Part shown: in pieces, positions 14,767 through 26,381 of the stretch
How the letters are laid out: each line of letters begins with the position of its first letter
Position numbering within the stretch: position 1 is the stretch's first letter
DNA from: Aphrophora alni
Lineage: Eukaryota; Arthropoda; Insecta; Hemiptera; Aphrophoridae
Length of the DNA stretch: 64,000 nucleotides
Assembly (NCBI GenBank): GCA_963513935.1
Contig: OY740766.1
Location: 1,022,001 to 1,086,000, forward strand
Direction of reading: 5' to 3'
Position numbers and translations under genes: made by a program
Notes under the pieces: model-generated
The model's database searches: none
The model's input: the letters and a program-made list of their open reading frames with translations, nothing else
Told to the model about the DNA's origin: nothing

Positions 14767-14798
<32 letters not shown>

Positions 14799-14825
14799 AA
14801 GAAAATAACATAAAATAAAGACCCC

Positions 14826-14965
14826 CCCCCCTCTCCTTGAATACTCTAACAGCTGTCAGAGGGTCGAAAAATATCAAGAATTGGTAAAGAGAGACCTGAT
14901 AAGAAAGGTTAAAGAGAGGGATCTAACCCTAGAATACATGAGAAAGTTAGGATCCTTCTATATTA
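14826..14965 (+). repeat. Duplicated coding-like segment, copy A
   Basis: This stretch resembles 25984-26110. Both lie upstream of an astacin exon 1, follow the same ataaaataaa-C-rich lead-in and share ccttgaatac(t/a)c, gagagggatctaaccc and similar blocks. In one frame both read QELVKRDLI-(R/E)K-(V/M)-KERDLT, then (L/Q)(E/D)YM(R/K)K. The protein family is not recognised. It may be an old element or exon copied along with the astacin locus. Copy A has only a 100-residue open frame and no clear gene structure. Confidence 0.5.
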
Positions 14966-15418
14966 CCATGCCTGTATTCACAATAGTGAACTTCTTAAAG
15001 TTCCATAAATTACAAATGACCAAAGAGATCTGCTACAGTATCAGTATGATAAAGGTGTTCCGTCATCAACAGAACCTTACCTGCTATGTTATTTATCAAA
15101 TATGCTCTAGGCTATTGATTAAAATACCATCCAACGCTAGACAGAGAGCATTAACCTTGCCTAATTTTTACTTAATTATTTAAATCTGAGGTGTTGTCCA
15201 TGATTATTTTGCAAGCTGTCTTGAATAAAAACTTCCCCACTCATAATAACTTAAAAACATTATTACTTTCATATACCGGGATGTTTATTTAGGCTTTTAC
15301 CTAATAAATAATATAATAGGTAAGGGTATAATAGTAATCTCAAAAAAATTAACTTCCATTTTATTACTGATATCCACTTTTAAGACCCAAAAAATATAAA
15401 AAAGCTGTGTTTTACACG

Positions 15419-15568
15419 ATGTGTAGTGACAAGATCATAAGCATAGTCATTGTAATAATTGTAATGGTCAACACACATAATAATCATAGTAGTCCTAGAA
15501 AGAAATATAGAAACTTAAAATTTGGTATGGAGAATTCTGGTCAGTCCATAGAGCGACCTATGAAAAAT
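15419..15568 (+). CDS. Astacin 1 exon 1 (signal peptide, proposed)
   Basis: ATG opens 50 codons starting [17 protein letters not shown], a plausible signal peptide, then a basic, polar stretch ending IERPMKN at donor AAT|GTATAG. Phase 0 matches exon 2 and matches exon 1 of the paralogue (52 codons, phase 0). It was not picked by length and is short, so a different upstream exon cannot be excluded. Confidence 0.5.
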
Positions 15569-18500
15569 GTATAGACAAATTTTAATGGTGGATTACAAGT
15601 GATTACTCCAATTTGCTAGTAGTTAAACGTAATAGATTGCAACTAAATAAATACTAACCTGGATCACAAATTGTACGTTTTAATTCTGTGTGTAATGTTG
15701 CCAGTGGCGACGCATCATTAGGGGCAAAGGGAAATTTTGAAAGAATTTTTTTTTAATATCTCATTTTAAAAATAATAATAAATATTATGTAAATAAAAAA
15801 TGTTATTATTTTTTATTAGGAAATAGCTATAGCTTCTGCCGTATAGCATTTCTTAATAATAATACAGATATGAGATGGCAATACGGGCCGCCGGGTCCAG
15901 GACTAACCAACTACATAACGAAGGTTGTGTGGTACAGAGTAAGGTGGGGTAAGCACATATCAATGCATTTAAATGGATAAGCTTTGAAACCAGTTCAGTC
16001 TATCCCCCCGTAACTGAGTAATGTAGTGTATTTTTAACTGTATATTTTAAAGAAATGTTTTATATTATTTATAATTGCATAAATGTTTGTTTGTTTAAAA
16101 ATTAGTATTTAGTTTTGTTTTAACAGTGTTTTGATTTGTTTTATCATTAATATTATATAGTTTACAAAATGAATGAAGTCGACAGTTTATTAAAAATGTC
16201 TTTTAATAGTTTTAAGTTAGAGGAAAAACTTCAGGTAAAGAGGTTAGGGCCTCACCTGCTGAAGGATTTTTCTTTTTTTCTAATGGATGGTAAGAAAAAA
16301 AAATTTTTGTAATTCCTAGTTTTCTAAAAAATCCAGGCTTACTGTCAAGTTTATTTTGTTTTTATCATTTAATTTTTAGTCATGATACTACTAAGAAGAG
16401 TGTGTGGACAAAAACCGGTTTGTGAATTTTTGAGGCACTCAAGAAAAGCGGGGAACCATACAAACTTCAAGAAAAACTCATTGCACAGGCATATGATGGA
16501 GCAAATGTTTGAGCGGTTGTTTAGGAGGCGTTCAGACTTTGTACAAACAATATTTACAAACGCTAAATATGTACACTGCTATACACACCTATTAAATTTA
16601 CAAATAAAACATGCTTGTTCAAGCATTAAGCATTATGGAGACTTGTGGTTTGAAGAGATTACTTAAAAATGAAGAGTTTTTGTACTTTTGAATTTTTTCT
16701 CTAATATCTTAAAACATGTTGACATTGTGTATTACACGATCCAAAAGCACTGTGAGGAGAAATTGTCTGAGATTTGAAAGAACCCTGAGAAGTATAAGGT
16801 TAACTGCAATAGAAATTCTCCCCCCCCCCATGATATTTTACTCTCTCTATCAAATAAAGTATAATGTTCCCTTCCAGATAATCCAGACAAAAAGTTATCT
16901 TTGGAGCTCTTTCACTCTGCTGAGCAATTAAGGAGCCTGCATGAGTGTGTATATTGATTTAGGTAATACTGAAGTAGGTGGTTTAGATCTTCCTTTGAGT
17001 GCCCTCTCTTGTCTCTTCTGTCTGAGAAAACAAGATTTATTTTAATAGGATAATTAACTTTCTGATTATGATGGGATAAAATTTCATATGTCAAGAATAA
17101 AAAAAAATATATAGTTTGTAACTTCTTACCGTTATTAAAAAGGAACATGTTACAGTGTTTTTTGTTTGTTGTTTTTGATTTCTTTATTTTCATTTGTTTT
17201 GTTTTAGACAGACCTTAATCGTAATTTAGTAAGAGATCCTGCTGCTTTATGGCCTGGGAAAATTCTGTTCTACAGGTTTGAACCAAATGAGTTCAGTTAC
17301 ATACAAAAGTGGCAAATAAAGGAAGCTCTACGTGATATGATGACAGAAACATGCATTCGATTTGTTGAACGGACTACACAAGAAACATTTATTAATGTCC
17401 GTAATCCTGGTTATGGGTAATGTATACAAGAATTTTTCATTTATAATTTAGTAGTAGATATAGCATATAATATGATTTATACTCATAACCAAAGGTACTT
17501 GGTACAACTCCATGTTAAATGAAACACAATATTTAGTTTAATATTCTACAGTTTATTGAGTCTTGCCAACCATGGTTTTTCCAGTTATAGCAATTAAGAG
17601 GTAGCTTGCCAAAACCATGGTCGGCAAGACTCAAAACTGTTGTGTCTTTATTTCATTTAATGTATATAAGTCTGCAATTTTCTATTGTCTTATGCAAATC
17701 AATGAAATAACATTAAAGTAGGATCCGTAATTGCTTATTACAGATGTATGGAAATATTTTTACTAAAATGGCTGACAAACGGAAAACTAAGCATTTTATG
17801 ACATATCTTCATAGAAACTTTTTGACTTATTTTGACCCAAGGAACCATATACTGAAGTTTTGGAATGTAGTGTGAAAACACCCTGTATATTGTGATTGTA
17901 CATATAGAATGAATTAATTCTATACACTAACATCCAGTAAATGTACAAAGTATTTAATGTCAATTTTATAGTTTTCCTGGTCAAATTGTTGAAGGATGTC
18001 ATCATATTTGTACGATCAACTGCTTCCATGTTTTGTGTTATAATTTATAACACATTTTAGGTTTCTTACATTTTATTGAATCTCTTAGTCATTTCAGGAG
18101 TACCAACTGTAGAGAAAATAGTCACTGGGCAACAATGACACCTTCTTATGACCACCATTTTATTATTGTGGCGAACTATACTACAGATTCCTTTATTGGG
18201 ACATCTATTCTTATGGTATGCAGAGTTACACAAGCACCTATGTCACTCTTATAAACCCTGGGAAACAATTCAGGACGTAAATACCAGTTGTTTAAATATA
18301 GAATATGGTTTTGATTCAGATATCATTTTTAAAGGTCCTATAATTTTTGAAAAAACTCCTGTATCATTGTTTTACTCAAAAACAGTATTTTTTTTCCTTT
18401 TCCATATGTACAATAAAGTCTAAGACCACTCTTGTAAATTGTAAGTCGGTCAGCTAGAACAAATGTTTTAATTTTGAAACTCTTTGGGGGAAGTGAATAA

Positions 18501-21500
18501 TTAGGGTCTAAAAGACAGTCTCCCCTTCCACACTAAAGACTTTCATCAATAACCATATTTTAAAAGGGTTTATTTCACCACTAATGAAGAAATATTTTCT
18601 CAAATTTCTCATATTTCGATGGTTCAAATTGTATACAATCTGTCACCCCCACAAGCAATCATCATTATCTTTGAAGTCAAGCATCCTCCGTAAAAGCAAA
18701 CATCTATTTTGATTAAATATTTCAGATTAAATTGTTGTGTCTGAAAATGGATCAGTAGACCAATACTGTTCATATTATTTTTTCGAAGTGTGCTATAGGA
18801 AAGTTGTTGCTAAAAAACAATATATTTAATCAGCTTTCATGTTCATATTAAAACACTTACTCAATTTTGACCATTCACTTTGCCAATTTTCATAAAAGCC
18901 ATTGATTTCTTTCTATTTGTTTTTTGTAACTTCATTTGAAGTAATAATAATTTATGACTTTAAAGCATCAAATATAAATTGACAGGGTTGAAAATAATAA
19001 TTGTTACTTTCATTTGCAAATAGGATAGAATGGATTATCTTTACAATCATACCTAGATTGAGAGACATACTTACAGAGTTGTATGATCAAATAACAGAGT
19101 GATAAATTGAAAGGGACTATTAAAAAATTCAAGTTTCATTTCCATCACTTCTCTCATAGCAACTTTCAAATTTCCTCATCCAAAACCCAAAGCACCACCT
19201 TCATTATCATTCCAGCCATCTTCAAATAACTAGCTTTTAATATCTTTACTCCAAAATAAAAAGTCAATATTCTCACTAATTTCAAAAAAATAAACAACAA
19301 AATGACATAAACACAAAGATCCTCTAACAAAAACTAGTCTTCTCACAAATAAATAATCTGTCACAAAGTGTACTAAACATGTGTGATAAACTGTGAAACA
19401 GCTAGTAGTGGTTTTACTATTCAGATGTCACTATGTGACCACTACCAGCTGATGTATTATGATAATAAACACATAGGAAGCACATTTTTGTTCAAGATAT
19501 GACTACTATATATCATGACATTCAAAAAATGTAGTATGTTTTAAATAATGTCAAAAAATACATACTCATTTGTGAAGATGCACCAATTAATGTGCATACA
19601 CTTTTGAGATCATTATGCTTACTTTACAATAGTTTAACCATTTTTATTTGTCAGTTCTTGGCTTATAATGAACTTTTAAACTTTTTCCATTCCATTGAAT
19701 TTTAAACTGAATATCTGTCATACATTTATTTAATGAAATTTAAATAAAATTTGTTATGTATTAAACTTTACATTTCTCAATAATAATTATCAAAATTTGA
19801 GGAAATGTTTTATTTTCTACTGATTTTTCCGTATCTTAGATTTAAAATAGCGTTAATTTTATGTGTATCAAAGTTTTTATGTGTTGACAGATGTGCTGGG
19901 GCTGTTGGATATCACCAATATGGTGCACTGGACTTGTTCCTTGGAGGTGCAGGATGCCAAACTAGAGGCACCATACAACATGAGTTCTTACATGCCCTTG
20001 GATTTTGGCATGAACATACTCGTCACGACAGAGATAATTATATCAGAATTTTATGGAATAATATTAAACCAGGTAATTTATAAACTTTAAAAATAGTTTT
20101 TTTATATAAAAATTATATTACTCTTGCTATTCCTGTTCTTCACACATAATTTTCGAAACTCCTCTATATTCATACAATAATTTATATGTTTATAAAACAT
20201 TTTTAATCATAAAAATTATCTTATTTCAAACTTTTAAATATGTTTATGCTTTTTTACCATTTTTTATGATAAATTTATTAAATTCCTAACATTATAATAC
20301 TACTAATAATTACACATCAAAGAACCATTAGAGTTGTGAATCATTGAGAGATAACTTGTGGAAAAGGCACCAACAATATGTGCAGCTGGTTCAATGTCTG
20401 GTGTTGAGTTTTACATGCCCTATTTAATTTGTTTCCCACTTATCATTTTAATTCCCTGGTATTTTCTAGTATTATTATTATTCATATGATTTAATTTGCA
20501 TGTTTGTGATATCCAAGTCGAATATAATTATTAAATAGTGATTATTAGATCATTGAATATTGTCTCGTTTATATCCGTCATGTCACTTCTTAGTCATATT
20601 AAAATTTTGCCATGACTCCATCTTCAGATATATAATATTATGTCACTCCAAAGACATTAAAAAGTTAAACCAACAAAGAATGAAAGAATTAATATCATTG
20701 TTACAGATAGTGTTGGAACAAAATTATTTGACATTCGAAAATAAATGTTATATACAAGAGAATGGTTTAGCAATGGGCTTACAACTTTCTGGACTACTGG
20801 CTGACATATGAAATCATTATGAAAACAAATATTTGCTTTCTAATCTCAACCAACTCATACAGAACATTATTTATTATGGACTCTATGTCTATGACACATT
20901 CATAGTTTTCAATGGGACCCGCCCCCAAGTTGACAGTTTTAAAAACTACATGAATAACATCACCCCCAAAATTCAGTTCACTAGAAACAGAAACTATCAA
21001 ACAACATAACTTTTCGATTTAACAATAAAAAAGGGATAGACAGATTAGAATACAAAATATAGCGTAAACTGGCCACAACCAGCGCCACCATCCACGCTTA
21101 ATCATATCATGTATATTCTCAAAAAATTGGAGCTTGTAACAGACTCATGCACAGACCATTCTAGTCCCTAATAAGGAAGACTATTGTGAAGAAACAGATA
21201 TCACAAAACACATAACCGTACGATACATAGGAGTACAATAATAGATAAATTATTCAATAACCATAAAACAAGGAAAAAGAGATCAAATCACATAGACGGC
21301 AGCACAAATAAAAGTTAATATATTTCCACTGAATACAAAAATTTACTACCAAATGTCCTAAAAAACATTTAAGAAACATAACATCCATACCACCAACAAT
21401 TTATATAAAACACAGAACCCAAACGTCAATTTATACATAATCTAGAGTTTACAAAATCAAATGCAGTGACTGCAATAAATATTATATAGGTAAGACAAAA

Positions 21501-23066
21501 CACTTAAAAGAACATATCCCCAAAAATAATTTGAACATTACCAAATCCAATTATCATATCACCTTTTACCAGCAACCATTATATAGAGACTTTGATTCCA
21601 CTGTAAAAGTTCTACAGCTAAGTGATGAAGGTAGGCTATTGAATTCTACAGAAGAATAAGAAATATACAGATCATTCTAAAGTGAACAAGGTAATATTTT
21701 AAACAACTAATTGTCATTCCTTACTAAACGGAATACTTATGTGACATTACTTATGTGACATTACTTCCCATTACTTATGTGACATGGTTGTCAATCTTTT
21801 AAAATAAGATAAGGAATGACAAAAATCAATAGGCTGCATTGATCCCGTCAGTTCAACACCATCCTCCACGTGGTGTGTATTTAATCTTCTGGTTTATGCG
21901 TGTTTTATTGTGAATGTTAAGTGTAATCTGTAATGTATCTATTTTTTTTTTTTTTAATATGTAAAAACTCTTCAGAATTATATAATATTAAGGATCTGAT
22001 GATGGAGTTACTGCTCTCAAACATGTTGTCCCTTTAATATGACTAAAAGTCACATGACTTTCACACAAAACATGACATCAAGAATATAAGTTTCACATGA
22101 AGTCACGTGACTGATATTGTTGTATTTCACTGTTTATATCCCACCTCTGACTCCATGTTGTATTTCATTGTGGTTCTGATAATATATAATTAATAAAATA
22201 ACTGTATTAAAGTTAAGTAAAAGTAAAATACTTTATTCATATAAAGAACAGAACACAATCATTAAATGTACGCCAGCCATCTTGTCTCTCTGTTCACTAC
22301 CCATAATACACCAGGCCTACACTGGACTATACAGTGCATTGCCAACATGATTGTCTGATTATATCAGATATTAACGCAGGTAATATTCAATTATTTAATA
22401 TTAATCTAGTATTTAAAGAACTTTAAGATAATACATCTTTTGAAAGGTTATATTTATTTATTTATTTTTAACATTTTAATAACAACAACAACAAAACACA
22501 TTTATGAGAAAAAGCTACAATAATTTATTATAATAAAATGGTGGTAAAATGTGAAGGTTATCAACTCAAACTAATGTACAAAAAAAATGATAAGAATATA
22601 AATAAGTTATAAAAGTAATTCAAATTTAATAAAACTTGACTTCCATAATTCAAATTTCCAAATAGAAATATTACTTGTATGACCAATGTTCGTGCAATAT
22701 TTGTGAATCTTTGTGAACAAACTTTGACAGTTAAGGAAAAAATTTACACTTACCCGTATATTAATTTCCTACACTTTCTTATTCCCTTCCTATTATACAA
22801 CAGATTATGATCAGTTATACAAATTCCATCCTGGCTTTGTAGTACTTCTCAAGTTGATTATATAACACAATAACATTCAAAGTAAAAATATTGAATTACT
22901 CTACAACAATAAAATAATAAGTGACTAGGTGAAAATGTTAAAACTTTTACAATGTTTTAGTTATAACAGTGGTTTTCATAGTAAATATTTTTCCTCTGTA
23001 TTTAAATGTCTTCATTAAAACATATATACAATTTTCTTTCATTAATATTAATTTTAATTTTTAAGA

Positions 23067-23119
<53 letters not shown>

Positions 23120-23691
23120 TGTATTTTATTTTTATTTTTACAGGAAGAGAAATCAACTTTTTCAAGCGCAGTCCTTCTGAAGTTCTGCCAATAACAATGC
23201 CATATGATTATGGAAGTGTCATGCATTATCGTACTACTTCCTTCTCTAAAGATTATCAAAGCCCAACAATAATTCCATTTGCCAGAGGTGTTGCACATAA
23301 ACTTGGTCAAAGAATAAGATTTAGTCAAGTTGATATTGCTAAACTAAATAGACTTTACCACTGTCCTTCGAGTTTTTATAGAGGAGATGATATCATTAAT
23401 AATAGCTCAATTTATGGAGAAATAAAAAATGTTGCAGAATTAATTGAAATTACACCGGAGGTGGAAAACAACACAAGTACTGGCTCACTAGTAGATTCTG
23501 AATTCTTACAAAATGAAACTAAACTTGACACTTCTATATTTAAAATTCCAGTACCTGAAAGTGTGCTTGCTTTATTTGAAATTGGTGATAAAATGCCAAA
23601 CAATACAAATTCTAGTGAAAGTGCAATAAAAAAAATAATAGACATTTATGAACAAAGCATTGCAATACCAACCACTACTGAAATAATATAA
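15419..23691 (+). CDS. Astacin-family zinc metalloprotease 1 (four exons)
   Basis: Predicted secreted M12A endopeptidase. Exons 15419-15568, 17208-17416, 19891-20072 and 23144-23691 join in phase (1089 nt, 362 residues). Seen: a hydrophobic N-terminus; the LWP mature-domain start, preceded by RDPAA; and the catalytic helix [15 protein letters not shown], with zinc ligands H150, H154 and H160 and catalytic E151. The Met-turn is SVMHY (M207, Y209). Four conserved cysteines are present: CIRFVE, the pair around GYHQYG, and YHC. After the protease domain (ending near 250) comes a tail of about 110 residues rich in Asn, Ser, Glu and Ile, with no EGF or CUB domain. The propeptide is very short and has no FxGDI aspartate switch. 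It is the tandem paralogue of the next gene. Exons 2-4 are secure; exon 1 is inferred from frame, a signal-like sequence and position. Confidence 0.85.
15709..16870 (+). mobile_element. Decayed hAT-type transposon in astacin 1 intron 1
   Basis: The left end cagtggcgacgcatcattag resembles hAT termini. At 16168 an ATG opens [20 protein letters not shown], like the N-terminus of hAT/ZMYM1-like transposases. After a gap, frames at 16380-16670 read [10 protein letters not shown] and then [12 protein letters not shown], matching the conserved central part of that family. Multiple stops and an internal deletion show it is dead. The right end near 16830-16870 is uncertain; no clean target duplication was found. 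Confidence 0.65.
17208..17416 (+). CDS. Astacin 1 exon 2
   Basis: Acceptor tttgttttag|ACA, donor TATGG|GTAATG, 209 bp, phases 0 and 2. It encodes the maturation region and the N-terminal part of the protease domain, with [16 protein letters not shown] and the first disulfide cysteine in CIRFVERT. It is identical in length to exon 2 of the paralogue. Confidence 0.88.
17417..19890 (+). other. Astacin 1 intron 2
   Basis: A 2.47-kb AT-rich intron. Apart from the palindromic repeat at 17548-17640 and a small inverted pair near 19402-19452 (agctagtagtggt / accactaccagct) I see nothing recognisable. The open frames here (17796-18029, 18148-18423) have no family signature. Confidence 0.6.
17548..17640. 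repeat. Short palindromic element (MITE-like)
   Basis: Left arm ttgagtcttgccaaccatgg and right arm ccatggtcggcaagactcaa are near-perfect inverted repeats separated by about 35 bp. Weaker complementarity extends outward (aaatgaaa / tttcattt), so the whole element may be about 17510-17660. It is non-coding and sits in astacin 1 intron 2. Confidence 0.7.
19891..20072 (+). CDS. Astacin 1 exon 3 (catalytic)
   Basis: Acceptor gttgacag|A, donor CCAG|GTAATT, 182 bp, the same length as exon 3 of the paralogue. It carries [16 protein letters not shown], the second and third cysteines, and the zinc-binding [15 protein letters not shown] followed by DRDNY. The split glycine codons at both ends rejoin correctly with exons 2 and 4. 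Confidence 0.95.
20545..22040 (+). mobile_element. Decayed Penelope-like retroelement, RT and GIY-YIG
   Basis: It lies in astacin 1 intron 3. The frame at 20641-20811 contains [16 protein letters not shown], matching the Penelope-type reverse-transcriptase block (usually [15 protein letters not shown]). About 40 residues on comes [13 protein letters not shown], where the catalytic YVDD reads Y-V-Y-D. Near 21450-21510 the reading [13 protein letters not shown] resembles the GIY-YIG nuclease, which in Penelope-like elements follows the RT. Stops and frameshifts are frequent, so it is a pseudogene. A hammerhead-like motif at 21990-22032 lies at its 3' end, as known for this class. Confidence 0.8.
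21990..22032 (+). ncRNA. Hammerhead-like motif at 3' end of Penelope remnant
   Basis: CTGATGA (21996-22002), a helix II with ggag/ctc pairing, then AAAC and CATG followed by TTG. The conserved GAAA has lost its G, so self-cleavage is unlikely. Identification rests on its place at the end of the Penelope-like remnant and on similarity to the other copies in this window. Confidence 0.5.
23071..23116. repeat. (AT)23 microsatellite beside a splice acceptor
   Basis: Forty-six bases of pure AT repeat, separated from the exon 4 acceptor of astacin 1 by only 27 bp (gtctg, then a T-rich tract ending in cag). Confidence 0.95.
23144..23691 (+). CDS. Astacin 1 exon 4 (Met-turn and tail)
   Basis: Acceptor tttttacag|GA; the frame runs to TAA at 23689-23691. 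It holds [11 protein letters not shown] (Met-turn), the last cysteine in LYHCPS and a long Asn/Ser/Glu-rich C-terminal extension. A 46-bp (AT)n tract ends 27 bp before the acceptor. Confidence 0.92.
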
Positions 23692-25207
23692 ATGACTAAG
23701 CTATAATTCCTAACTAAGCAATTAGTATAAAAAATATATAATTTCAAAATTAGAAAAATAACAATTAATTGATACAGAAAAATTATTATGATTAAATTTG
23801 TGATGCATCACATTGAAAACAAAAACATGAAGATTGATAGAAAAACTGAAGTTTATTAACATTATTAAATTTCTTTTCATACATAATCTTTCTACTTCAC
23901 AGGAGAATGCTACTTTCCAATACCAATTGTAATTTCAATTACCACTGTCACAAATTACCACAGAACCACTGTCAAATAATTATCCATAATTGGGATGAAT
24001 TATCCAAGTTTTAAATTCTCATTTTTCGAATCATTAATATTTGTAATATATATTCAATATATGTAAATAGTATTATATGAAGTGTTTATAATGATCCTCT
24101 TAATTAAAACTTTACTAATGTAAATAACAGATCGAACGTAAATATCATAAGTGACCAAAAATGAGTTAATATCACTATTGGTTTCAACATGTGCTGGTCA
24201 TTTATAAGTGACAAACATGGTCAAATGTACAAAGATATTAATTAATTTGAACAGTTATTGAATATTTGATAATCTAAAGATTGTTCTATAATAAAATAAT
24301 GTTTGAACAATTATGTTTTAACCCTCCGTCGATTGCAATAGATCAAATTGATACAAACACATCACTTTGCCCCACCATTTTTTTGTGTGCGATTTGGCGA
24401 TCTGCTCCATCTCAATAAGCTCCAGCCTCTCTTTTCACAGTTCAGTAGAGAATTAAATAGACTGAGAGAACATGTTATGTAGTACCTCGTAACCTTTTCA
24501 TAAACTCATTCAAAATTTTCAAAATAATACAGTATGACTATTAATGTTTTCCATTTTTAGAGATTTAATTTTAGTATACAGGATTTTTCATTTTTTTGTT
24601 CATTTGTATTATTGTTTTTGTCTATAAAAGATTTTTTACTTAGTTAGTACAACTTTTAAGTTTGTGTATCAATTTGGTACACTACAATTTTTCCAGTCAC
24701 ATTTTTTGAGTGAAAGTACAAATTTTCACGTTTTGATTTGCAACTTTACAAATCTAATATTATTTATTCACAGTAACCATGTGATAACAAAACACAGATT
24801 TTATTAAAAAATTCAATGATCATATATATGGAGTCATTGGAAGTGTTTAAGCACAAATGTACCATTTTGATACATTGCAACCAACCATGTTATTTTTACA
24901 GTGCAACTGATGGAGAGTTAATGATAATTCTGGTGTTTTTAATTTATTTTTTAGAAAAAATATGTGCTTTTATATTTTTAAAATTGAGAAGATATCATGT
25001 TAAGGTACTCAAGGGTCAAGCAAGAAGTGATATGTGCTTTAAAATAAATCTGAACTCAAGACAGTCAACGCATTAACCTATAGACACTACATCACTTTTA
25101 TAATAAAAAAAAAAAATGTTAACAAATTTAATTTTGTATTAATCGCTTATTAAAAATATTTTGTACAATCAACTATATACTTACTTTATTCCTCAAAACA
25201 CCAAATA
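23692..25207. other. Intergenic, astacin 1 3' flank
   Basis: AT-rich DNA with no convincing gene. It probably includes the astacin 1 3' UTR; the first clear AATAAA-type signal is near 24293. The 86-residue frame at 24816-25076 shows no family features. TTAA followed by ccctccgtcg at 24318 and a TTAA at 25073 were considered as piggyBac-like ends but do not match each other. Confidence 0.5.
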
Positions 25208-25630
25208 CAGTAGACTCTCATAAATTCGGATCACGAAAATCTGGACCGGACGGTAAAATTTTTTAAATAAAAATTTGCCGCTTTAGAGCCTTCAATTTTC
25301 ACGTGATCTTACGAATTACATGAATGACGTATTTTGTAATGATTCACGGGCAGTGGAAGTTTCCGCGCAGCTGAGGTAATTGACACGCCCTACCCTGTGT
25401 TTTACCTAATTGCAGTCCAATACTGTATTGTGCATTATGTATTCGTTAATGTGTCAGAGTGTAACAAGTGTCGTTGGGTATCGGCATGGGCCGGTAGCGA
25501 TTGCATGTGCGGCTTATCACTGCTCGCATCGGCCCTGCGGCCGACTTATCTCCGACTCCGGGAAATCCGGATTTTTCGGAATCCGGACCGCCCGTCCGCC
25601 ACAACAGTCCGGATTTATGAGACTCTACTG
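25208..25630. mobile_element. Pogo/Tigger-type MITE with TA target duplication
   Basis: It starts cagtagactctcataaattc and ends gaatttatgagactctactg-like (actual right end gatttatgagactctactg), giving 24-bp inverted termini with two mismatches. It is flanked by TA on both sides (25206-25207, 25631-25632). The 423-bp interior is relatively GC-rich and carries tccgga/ccggac motifs but no transposase. TA duplications and CAGT termini are typical of pogo/Tigger elements. Confidence 0.85.
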
Positions 25631-25974
25631 TATTATAGGTTTATATTCTTTAGTCTCTGAAAATGTTGTGTTTTAATGATAGAAAAGTCATGTAAGTCAG
25701 TAAAAATATTTACAAGCAATGGCTTTCCCAATGTATTTAACACCTCTACTGAAACACTGATATATGAGACTAGGAGGAGGAAATTTGTATTTCGTAAGGT
25801 AGCCAGCTGCTTGATTCTCTCTAGAGCTTCAGTAGCTACACCCTCTGTAGGTAAGTGTTTTAAAATATACCACACTAAGAACTCAATTGTTTTTATTTAT
25901 AATTTTCTATTGTTATGATTATAATTCTATTTATTATTGTTCTTAACAAAATAAGAAGAAAGGAGCATAAAATA

Positions 25975-26168
25975 AAAACCCCTAGCCCTTGAATACACTA
26001 ATATTGTCAGAGTCGGAGAGTACGAAGAGAACAAGAGTTGGTCAAGAGAGACTTGATAGAAAAGATGAAAGAGAGGGATCTAACCCAAGACTACATGAAG
26101 AAACGTATAGATCCAGTTAGGGTCCTTAAGTCCGCCAAACCCATACTCACTAAATTCACAAAGCACTA
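25975..26168 (+). repeat. Duplicated coding-like segment, copy B
   Basis: Counterpart of 14826-14965. With one small frameshift it reads QELVKRDLIEKMKERDLTQD, YMKKRIDPVRVLKSAKPILT and KFTKH then stop. It lies about 210 bp before astacin 2 exon 1. No protein family recognised. Confidence 0.5.
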
Positions 26169-26339
26169 ACTAAATAGTTTAATATTTCTTACCTTCACTG
26201 AAAAAACTAATGTTTAATATATTATGTATTTTAATACACCTGTTGTTATACAACAGAATATAATGTTGACTTGTTATCTACCTTAATTAACATCTAAGGT
26301 TATTATACCTTAATGTCATTAGCCTAGCAAACACATTCT

Positions 26340-26345
26340 TATAAA
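26340..26345 (+). promoter_or_regulatory. Possible TATA box for astacin 2
   Basis: TATAAA followed by gcagt, 37 bp upstream of the astacin 2 ATG. A second ttttataaa abuts the ATG. AT-richness makes chance matches common, so this is weak. Confidence 0.2.
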
Positions 26346-26381
26346 GCAGTAAATTACTTCCCCAGAAGATATTTTTATAAA

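Larger units (their letters stand above)
13510..15418. other. Satellite flank, no gene recognised
   Basis: Unique AT-rich DNA between the array and the first astacin exon. It holds a (TA)n/poly-T tract, a 27-bp A-run at 14769-14795 and a C-run near 14823. The ORFs here (14413-14770) are low-complexity and unconvincing. The only stretch with coding-like character is the segment at 14826-14965, listed separately. A TATA-like tataaaaa at 15395 lies only 24 bp before the proposed astacin start. Confidence 0.6.

Noticed and set aside
14413..14770. Two overlapping open frames of 61 and 94 residues
   Set aside because: Phe/Leu/Ser-rich translations of a T-rich tract, no motif, no splice context and overlapping each other.
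20794..21000. Minus-strand 68-residue open frame
   Set aside because: Antisense shadow of the Penelope-like reverse-transcriptase remnant.
23006..23328. Open frames on both strands reading (YI)n
   Set aside because: Created by the (AT)n microsatellite.
24318..25076. Possible piggyBac-type element between two TTAA sites
   Set aside because: The putative ends (ccctccgtcg and the inverse of caacgcattaa) do not match as inverted repeats and there is no transposase.
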